DNA of 64,000 nt. It comes from Lutraria lutraria (Eukaryota; Mollusca; Bivalvia; Venerida; Mactridae). Positions 24,901 through 36,000 of the stretch are shown one piece after another. The stretch spans positions 6,350,138-6,414,137 of the forward strand of contig OZ026833.1 of NCBI GenBank assembly GCA_964023205.1, in the 5' to 3' direction. Both the position numbers and the translations under genes were made by a program. Positions within the stretch are counted from its first letter, which is position 1. Each line of letters starts with the position of its first letter. Under the pieces are notes generated by a model, which saw nothing but the letters and a program-made list of their open reading frames with translations, did no database searches and was not told where the DNA came from.

Positions 24901-27054
24901 CATGATACATACATCATAATTATACTGCGAAAGGCCTAACTAATTTCAAGAAAAATTTCTGACTACACAAACAATGTATTTTGTTCTTTATCATTTTCAT
25001 GTCTTAAAATTAATTTATGTCTGTCAGAATTATTTTTTTCATGAACATTTATGAACATGAAATGCATGGAGTTACCAATTCTCGAACAATTTAACACGCC
25101 ATAATATCCATTTATACGGTATGCCATGCTTATCCCTGCATTATACCAATCCCTTGTGCATTAACTATCTACCACAATAAGATAAATGACAATTAAATAA
25201 TGAAAGTGTTTTTGTGCATTAATTCAATTCCGATTCAGCTAATAAACCTAATGCAATAAACCTGCTTTCTCCGCAACATTCATCAGTGTTTTATACCGTG
25301 ACACAGGGACACAGCTTTCAGCTTGATTAGATTCGGAGTGAAGTTCTACAATCGAGTAACATAATAAGATCATAAAACAAAATATTCATCTGTTGTATAA
25401 TGGCCTAATCAACATCTATGGTCATTTCAGAGCCGCCCCAGACAGGGGAGATAAGCTGCAGAAGAACCGGGCATTTATCGCTCTATCGGTACTCTTATTT
25501 TGAAAACGTTTTTCCTGATTCTTCATCATGCCAGACTAATACCAGTTTCTTGTGATTTTCTAAACACAGAACTTGGCTCGGTAGTTGAGATGGGGATGTT
25601 GAGAAAGTATCCCTGAATTACTGAAAGGCCGAGCTGAGATTCGAACGCAAGACCTGTCATTTTTACTAGCCAAGCGAGTTACCAATAAATCATCACTCAC
25701 CTGGACCGTATAACAAATCACCGAAAAAAATTGGAACATAGAAGTTCAGAGGACACTACAAAGGGCACTTTTGTTTTTTCCACATTTTCTCCATTGTAAC
25801 AAACGTCTGACTATATTTCACTATTTTCACAGGGATATGTAGCTAATTTTGAATTTTTAAGATCCTACGTCCTTAGTCATTGGGCAATGGTCAAGTACTG
25901 ATTTTTCATTCATATGTAGTAAATCTGACCTATTTTAGTTTTCACAGTGAAAATTTACTCAAATATTCAATTCAACAGAAGATAAATGGAAAGGCGTGTC
26001 CCTAATTTAGAAAAAAAAGTAAATATCACACTATAATGCTAATTAAATTTCAAACGTTGAATGAGATTTTGCTATAACAAGGAGTCAAGAATGTAGTAAT
26101 ATTAAAATAAGCAGGCTTCATTCAAACAGTCCAGTATCAACATAAGCCATATAACCTCCTTTCTAAAATATTTATGACATTAATAATTTAGTTTCAACAA
26201 ACATGGTATATAAGAAACTGTTTTACAGTTTGTTAACATGTCATAAAACAAGGGCATTCTACTATTATTTTCTACCACTTAGGTTTTTACTTCAAAAATC
26301 AGCAATTGCAATAAAACCTGAAAGAACAGTCACTTGTGAATAAAAGCTACAAGGTGAACAAGAGCCATTCCTTTTAAAATACAAAGTAACAAATTACTGA
26401 TTGGTCATCAAAAATAAGAAAAAAAAATCGGACCAAATAATGATTATTCATCATTTTCATGTACCATATAAATTTGACCTTGAACCATTGACTTAACTTG
26501 ATGATTTGACAAATACTGGTATCTTAGATAAAGTTAGATAGTTATATATCTTTCAAAATGTGTGAGAACATTTCCCAAATTACATGCAAACCACCTTATG
26601 AACAAAGGCTACCCTTTGGTAAAACGAAATGTGGACTTTATTGACAGGTGGCCTTCAGAAGGAGGGCATTTTGGTGTAAATAATCAATGATGGTTTTTAA
26701 CAAATAATGTATGGCCTTGATTCACTGTCACAGGATGGCCTTTATTTTGAGGTGGCAGGTAACACAGATTTGACTGTATATATAAGTAACTATAGATATG
26801 TAAGGTTTTCAGCTTCAACAATTATAGCAACAACAGAAGTAGTAAAACAATCATCAAATTCATCCTTAACTGCAGCAGTGCCACCAACAGCAACACCAGA
26901 AACAACAACAACACCAGACACAACAACAACACCAGTCACAACAACAACAACATCACCATCATCAGACACAACAACAACAACTAAAGCAGCAACAGCAGGC
27001 ACAACAACAACAACTAAAGCAGCAGCAGCAGCAGCATACACAACAACAACAGCT

Positions 27055-27089
<35 letters not shown>

Positions 27090-30000
27090 CACAACAACAA
27101 CAAAAGCAGCAGCAGACACAACAACAACAACAAAAGCAGCAGCAGACACAACAACAACAACAACAACAACAGCAGCAGACACAACAACAACAGCCATATA
27201 TGTACTCACATGTACTTAACTTATTGACAGAACATAATTCTTATTCACACTACCATCAAAATTCAAATGTCAAGTCAGTGTCGAACTATATTCAATTCTA
27301 GTAATTGGCTACCAATTTAGTATGCATAGAGTACCCCACCCATTCTTATCAAACAGTCAATTATCATTCTAGCAACTCATTTGTAAATAATACCAAACTT
27401 ATGTAAAATAAGATATTTGCTTTATGAAGTTGTGTTTATAATGAAAAATGTGGTGAAAATAACATCATTTTATAAATCATTTTGTTTACCAACATACATT
27501 TTATTTTGCAGTCAATAGAAGAGTTAACAACAAAACAAATACATCAACTACCATGAATTGAATTCAGGTTCCCATACAAAATATCCATTTTACAAAATGG
27601 ATAAAGAATTTTTATACCTAAATGTCTCTTTTTTAAACATTACTGATATTTTGCTATCCCGAAGCAAAATATTGACATGACACAAGTTTGTATAAATATA
27701 AAGTTATTTGCCCACATTATTTCATATAAAATCACTCATATTGAAAATTGGTCTAATAATTAATAACTTTGTTTGAAGTTGTATTCAGTCCTAAATCACT
27801 GTATAAAACGAACAGCTTCAATCCATAAACAGTAAAACCTGTAAACAAAGGCCTTGGGAGACACAATGTGGCCTTGGGAGACACAATGTGGCCTTGGGAG
27901 ACACAATGTGGCCTTGGGAGACACAATGTGGCCTTGGGAGACACAATGTGGCCTTGGGAGACACAATGTGGCCTTAGGAGACACAGTGTGGCCCTGGGAG
28001 TTTATTGGCAGGTGACTTTTATTTGGAGGTCATTTTTGTCTTAAAATAAATAAAATTATCTGAATGACATTTTTTTAAAGAATGGCCTATATTCACAGGG
28101 TGGCCTTTATTTTGAGGTGACCACTAACACTAATGGGAGGAATCGATTATGGTTTCTTTTAATTACCTTAACAGCCGAAAATATTGGGGGATGACAAAGC
28201 CCCGCTTAGCCTCCAGGATCCTACGGCCCTGAATGCGATATCAAATGTTTTTGGGTGGGGTAAAAGCTTCTGGTTACATCTAACTTGATCAACCTAATTT
28301 TTTCTGACGACCTCAGATTTTTTTCAATCGTGGTTAATTTTTTTCCTTGCCGATACTTTCATTTTCACAGAAACTTTATCCCCAAACTTAAAAAGGTCTG
28401 TCAAAGTACAAATCCTGTATCTTGAGGTGTTAGTGAAACACAGAACCTGTATTTTAATATTTCAAAATCCAAAATCATTTTGTACGAGTAACTTAGAGAT
28501 TTGTGTTTGTATTTAAATATATTTAATCAGAACACCATTTAACAACAAATGTGAACATAATACAGCGAAAAATATATAAATATTTACTCAGGAAATCAGG
28601 TAGTTAAAGCCCAAAGCAAATAGACTGATTTCATGATACAAGAAGGTGAAAAAGGTTAAAATAGAATTTTCCGCACCCCTGGTTATATATAATTAACTAT
28701 TTACCCAGCACAATGGTCGGTATTTAAATCAATGTAGCGTTTAAGCACCTATACATTGTTTGAAAGTGACAAAAATGTCTTAATCATCGTAAATAGTTAC
28801 AATGGTATTCTTTTGTCTGATGAACAATCGCTTAAACAGATACTGGTAGTTACCCCCATGAAGAGAAATGGATTAATCAGTATTTATTATTTCATCGGAT
28901 TTTACGCCATTTTCAACATTATTTCAGTTAAAACGTGGCGAGCAGTTATCCTAACCAGCTTTCCTGGACTTCATTTAGGCCTTAACCAGTACTAACCACA
29001 TTCTATCCGCAAGCTACTGTCAAGCTATCCCACATACATAGGATGTAGTACCTTCAGTCAAATTTGAAGGACTGTGAGCCTTGCCAAGGTTTTGAACTCA
29101 CAACCTCTTGATAAGTAGACCAACGCTCTATAACCGCACTGAGCTAACTGGACAGGAAAGGGTTGAAAATCAGGTTTATACTAAGTTTGTTAAACCCTGT
29201 CTTAAGGACATTTCTGACAGTTTTCACATAGACATATAGGTAGAATTGAAAAGTATGGGCAGATTTTTTTCAAACTTTGCATTATCACAGTATATATGAT
29301 ACTAGAAACATTCTAAGGGGAAAAAAGGGGGTTGCAGAGCTCGTTTTTGAGTTATCTACCCTTCAATGGGATTTTTTCGCTTATTTTAGGTCATTTTGAT
29401 TAGGATATTTCATTTGGAGTAACGCTACATACCAAAAACAGCCCTATCCAATTTTTTTTGGCCTCAAGGGTAAATTTTATTTTTAAATTATAATAACCAT
29501 CTGACATGTATTTTGTATAAATAAATAAATAAAAAAAAAATTCCTACATACTCACTGAACGGTAGGGTTACCGCAAACAAACATTTTTTAAGGATATATA
29601 TATAGCCTAATGAAAGTAAGAATTCAATAATTATGTCCATCATACTGAAGTGGTGATCAGGAATACACTATAAGACAAAGAATGCCAAATCAATTGATTT
29701 CCAATCAATAACTAGAATAGCTAGTCTCATTGAGGTAAAACGTAACGCATCTATTGTAAGTGACTTAAGTCCATAAGACGACCGAAAGGCACACACAAAA
29801 TAGTTCCTGGAGTTCACAAACCAAACCAACCCTGCATATAAGTGAAATCATGGTACTAACAGAACTTTGGAATCGATATAAACAGGGTCTTAAGAACTGG
29901 GGGGGGGGGGGGGGGGGCTGAGCGGACTGTAATGGTCAATAAAAGGGGTTATATGATGAACTTATATCCCCCTCTGTTGTTATCAGAGGAACATAAAATA

Positions 30001-33000
30001 AGCCCCTCCCCCTAATCTGAAATTGTTTCCCATGAGCCTGTGGGCCTGTATAATATCTGAGCGAAAGGTCAATGTCATATAGTATAAGATTTATCATGAA
30101 AACTAAAAATATTCCCTGATTAGGTACAATGTAATAAGAATCACAGCCACACAGTCATATAGATTTCAAACTTTGTACAATATCATGTGGTCAGTGTTTG
30201 ACCTAAGAGGTAGAAGGTCAAGGCCAAACTGTCTGTAAGATCAAACAGTTTATGATCATTGACAACACAGTTACTCTACTTAGACCTTAGGGCTTATGTG
30301 TAATTTATCAAATAAAATACATGACAAATAAGAGTAAAAATGTAAGATTTAATAACTTAATCAAGAAAATAATGTTAAAACATATTTACTCCAGTTTACA
30401 ACAATTTCTTAGTTTAAAAAGGGGTGGGTGGGGTATTTCAAAATACTAGTATATTTAACTTTCATATTTCGTTCATTTTATCATTAGTTCAGGTTCATTA
30501 CACTAGATGATAAAACTAATTTAGATCATCTTTTAAGTATGTTGGTCCAGAGGTCAAGATGTGGTTCATCCACCTTATTTTATCAACTTTTTACTGATAT
30601 AATGATTAAGTGATTGTTGTATCACATGACGATGTTCCCTATAGTGAGACCTGTCACCTTGAGGTAACTAATGACAACCATACATGCTCTATCATCCTGT
30701 AAACTGACAAACATGGCATGGATGTTTCCCTTCAATGAAAGCGAAAATATTTGTTTTCTGTAGATATCAATTACATGTACATTAATATGGGCATACAAAA
30801 TGTTTGTTTCTTGGGTACGCTCATCCAAAAATTGACTACCCGGTACGCTGGTAGCAAACTTTTTTCATTTGAGCAAACTCTATCCTTGAACTGTATATAA
30901 AAAGGAAAAAGCAGGTCATACTGTTTCTCAGGTCTTATACAAATCAAGGGTCACTGGCAGAAAGAATGCAAGTTGGGTTATCAGAAACAAAATAATTTTT
31001 ACGCCTTATCAGGGCCTTTTTTCCTTCTATAACGGAGGCCGAAATTTGGTGACTTCCCAATTGCAAAAAGGCTGGTTTTTTTTCCAATTTGAGGCAAGAA
31101 ATTCCCAGAAATACAATGCTATTTTAACTTGGTTGTCTAACCATCTCAAAATTTGGCGAAATATCGTGCTTGAATTTCCCAAAATGAAAGGCTAAGGCCT
31201 CTTCCCAATTTTTGGAAAAAAGGCCCTGCTTATAATACAGAATATGAACCAATACTGTACACACAGAGACAAACTTTTGAATGACCATCTACCCGTATTC
31301 ATATTATTGGAAGAAAATCATCATCATCAATGAATTGTCAAGTGGAATTTTAATACAAACGTATTTACATTGAATACTTGAGTTCTTTGTGTATATCTAT
31401 TGGAAGCACTACATTTTTTTATATAATTTCCCTATATAATATTTGGGTTCTTCCAAGAATAGTGTTTTTTAATGATAATATAGGCGCAAAAAATAGGGTC
31501 TGTTTTGTTAAAAAAAAATTCATGGCTAATACACGATTTTTATAACCAGACTAAACTATAAACTCTGAATCTAAGGTTTATCCTTAATGATGTTAATCTT
31601 TACCTACATTCATTACCAGTACACCATCAGATAAACACTGAAAAATGAGAAGTAGGAAAATTACTTTCATTCAAAATTTTCAGAGCACATCATTATTTAA
31701 CAAATACAGCGAAAGACATTTAACTAAAATTATCTTCAAAATACACAAAAAAGATAAGTAAAAAAATGTAATCATAAAAAAAATTCAAAATCTAAGTATT
31801 GGAAAATTAGGTATTTTGTAAGTGTTTATGTCATAAAAATACTTAATAGGCCATTTAAAGCCAAAAATGAAATCATTTTTATGGTACAAGTTGCATGAAA
31901 TTTGATAACAATTTCTTTGTCAGCATAATTTGAATTACGTTTTTAGGTAAAAACAGACTCCATGCATACTAAACAAAAGGCCAAAAAATAGATCATAAAT
32001 TTTTATACAATGAGTGCACTTGTGTAGTGTATTATTTTCTTGATTTTTGATCATTTAAAACATTCAATAAAATAATTGAACACACACAAATATGAGTCAA
32101 CCACATACATCTAAACATTTACAACAATATACCGATCGCTAAACATTAAATAAATTGTGATGAAGAAATATTTACTCATAAATCAACAAAAATTGCCAAC
32201 TACTTTTATGTTCATTTTAATATTTATATGTACGATTTATACACAATGGCTGATATTCAGAAAGTATTTGATTTATGCTTCAAGATGGCATGTTATACCA
32301 ACAAAGACTTAGGCTTCAAATAAATTGTTGGTTTCTGGTTTCATGCTCATTAAACATTGAGTAGGTAGGTCTGGCCTTTTTTTCCTTTTTGGCTCTTGAA
32401 AGCATGTGGAATGGTACACAAGTGAGAAAGTGGATGTACCGTTTGTGGGTCCATGGTCGTAGGGATAAATAAGGGTCCGTCCGACTCGGTCGGGTAACAA
32501 GAAACAAACATTTTTTTACGCCTTATGATATAGTTTCTAACATACAGTATTAAAGTCTGATCCACCCTGGTTTATAAATAGAGAAATATATAAATGCAAA
32601 TAATCTCAAATTTATTTGAATTATTTCAAGCAGATCCTAATTCGTAGGTCATTAACTGCAAATAAAATTGTCTCATCAAGTATTTACCACATTTTGCCTG
32701 CCTTTACCAGACAGAATAAAATATCAAATTTTTGATACAGTAAAATTTCAGATTTTTCAAGACAGAACAATTTTACATTTTTTTAAGCATAAAATTATGG
32801 AGAGGTTGAATGATCAGTGGTGACAGTGGGATATGATATATCATAAGCTTCATAAGCTGATATTTCATCATCAGACAAAGCTAACGATGATAAAAATAAG
32901 AATTTAAGGAACACCCCATCCATTTAGTTAATGAAATTAATTTTGCTCCATGACAAATGTTGGCCATTGGCAGGGCAATAATTTCCAGAACATCCTTAGC

Positions 33001-36000
33001 TATAAATATTGTATTGTAGTAAGCAACCCATTTTTACAATGCCAGACAGGACTGGTCTGGTATTTCTCAACATGTCAGCCTATTATAGACCTAGCTATTA
33101 ATGGTTCTATCTATGGATATAGAACTGTCCCGAATTCTCAATTAAGATTATCATATCATGCATAGGGAAACAATGGCAATTAAAGAAAATTTCGAACTCT
33201 GGCATGTTATCACTGAAATGTGAAACCACAGAAGATAGAAAATAAATGTAAGGCTAAACAAATTAATACATGTACACTGTTTCAGCTTACCAACTTCCCC
33301 AAAATATACAAGGCATGTATTTTTTATTTGTTTGTCTCTGGTTACCCAATCTTTCCTTATTCTCCACCACAACCCTAGACTTTTTTATAACCCGGCCTGA
33401 GGAATGTACATCCATTTTCTGAATTGACTTGCGGAAACCAGGAATTTTTTACATCTTTAGTATCATCAATATCATTCACACAATTACAGTTAAATGTAGA
33501 AAAATGATAGTGAAGTTATTTCTAATGATATATAATCAAATATGTTTGATAACACCATTTAACACAATGCAGAATGATAAAATAGTTAAATGTATGTAGG
33601 AGTACTTTTTTCATGACATGTCACATATTGATAACATAACTTTGAATTATGCAAATGTGATCAACAACACTAAATTACTTATTTCTTATTTAAAGTAGAA
33701 AGTTAAACTGAAAAGAATTGAAGTATGAACTGGTCAGTAAATTGAGTCCGAAATTACCCCCATTTAATGACTAAGGCCCTTAATTTGAAAAATAGTAACA
33801 TGCCAGTTCACAGGCAAAAGCTCGGGTTAATATTGACATTAAGCAAAATGACCCTTAAATCTAGCATGAATGAAATCTGAACCCTATGACCCCAAATTAA
33901 TCCATTTCTTAGTTTGAATTGATAATAAAAGGGCTGATATTGAATGACCCCTTAAAGGCTCCTCAAGGGGACACGGTGAGTGTCACAATACCGTCATTGG
34001 TGAGTAACACAAAAAGAATCTCCCCCCCCCCTCCATCTTTAAATTTGAAACAATAAAATTTATAGAACACAGAATGTTTGCATGTTTTCTGACATGAAGC
34101 AACAATAAAAATATGATACACCATACATGTTATCATGTTTCTCCCTCTGAAGCGTAAAGATTTGTACCTTAAGTTAACAATAAGATGCTTGTAGCCAACC
34201 ATTAATACGAAGAGAATCAACCTATTGTATAGATATATAATCGAAAAAAATTGTGAACATAAACAATGACCGAGAATTTAACATCTTTTCTAGGAGAAGA
34301 TTTAACATATCAAGAAAATAAAGGAATATACACATTATACAGAAATATAATTGAAATTGCCTGGTCACAAAATACACCCGTCAAAATTCATTTTTCGAAG
34401 CATCAAGGGGCATAACTCAGAATTGCCTAGGCCGATTGGGCTGGTTATCCAACATGATCGAGATCTCATGGCCATAAACAAATCCATAAAGTTTGGTGAT
34501 GATCCGAATAAAACTGTTTGAATAAGAGAATGGACACCATGCAAATTGTGAAAATAAACGACTGAGAAATATTTTCCGAGAGAAATATAAATCGAAATAC
34601 GGATACGGTCAATTAAATAAAACAGAAAATGTGAGAATTGAATGTTTTCTTGTAGATGAAATGATGGTGTTATACATTTAAAACTGTAGCAATTTGTCTG
34701 AGTTTTTGTGGTGAATAATTTATGACAACTTGGGACAGAAATATGCCAGGAACGAAGTATAAGGGTATAGTACCATTAAAATGTATTGAAACATTTATGA
34801 AGTCGATATGTAACTTAGGCATGCACCATTGCATAAAAAATGCTTTTTTAAAATTATTTATATTTAAACTACAATTCCCGAACTTAACAAATACATAAAA
34901 AATTGCCAACCTACTTTGCATTTTTGTGGGATTTTAGTACATGAAGTAACTTTTTGTTTTTTGCCTCAATATTAGGTACGTTTTCATTAATGTCACTGAA
35001 CTGGCCACAGTGTCTCCAAATTTTGGCAAAATTTGTTAATCTAAACTTTAATAAATTATATTGGTAAATAAAAACTCATTTGTGTGAGTATTTATGGCAA
35101 TCTTATGGATTTTTAACAACCTATCTTCTGATATATCCTTTATATATTATTAATGTTTAAAAGCTTTTATAACATGCTTTTAATGACTCAGCCATCAAAC
35201 TATTTTTTTCAAAGCGTAAGCCCAAACTGTGAGTGGACTACTGAAAATAAATAATTTCCCACAAGCCTAAATAAACAATTTTGAGAATGTTCACTAAAGC
35301 CTCAATGGAAATTTACCAGCCCCGGACTCATGATTTGTGTCTTTGCGCTAATTAAGACTTAATTGACTGCATGAAAACATATCATCTAGACCAAGACAAT
35401 GGTTTCTTAGCTGATTATTCCATATCATCTTACCAGAGACTGCCTGAGTCTTTGAATTGGAGCATTGGGATCAAGTCCACCAAAATCACTGTCAGTCCAT
35501 TATCAATTTGAAAAGGTCAGTGGTCTGACCGGCCAGTGAATTTTTCCATGATAATTTTATCATATCTTAGAACAAAAAATTGAATAATCTTAGTCACTCT
35601 CAAAAGTTTTTTTTGGTCCACTTAAAGTTCAATTGGTTCTGTTTCACTGGACCAATGTCCAGCCCTTAAGAAATTTTTTCTTGAAGAGTGGACTGCATCA
35701 AGTCAAATGCATCAGGTCAGACTTATGAACAGAAAAAAATATCTCGTAGAATGATGAACTCATACAATAGTTCAGATGCAAAATTGGTGGGACATGATGA
35801 CATTTAATACTCCATTCCTTACAACATTTTTTGGCGCTATTTTAGAATTGTGTACAAATAGTCGAGTCTGTTTAGCAGTGTAATTAATGCCCTGATTTAG
35901 GATTTAAATACTAAATTTTCTGTATATGTAAACAAAAGACAGACTTTAAGTATTTTCATCCTGGTATTAAAATTTAAAGCTGTACATTTGTGTAATAATG

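Noticed and set aside
26707..27219. 170-codon Thr/Ala-rich ORF that looks mucin-like
   Set aside because: Produced by the ACA/GCA microsatellite. The opposite strand is also open, and there is no signal peptide or flanking exon.
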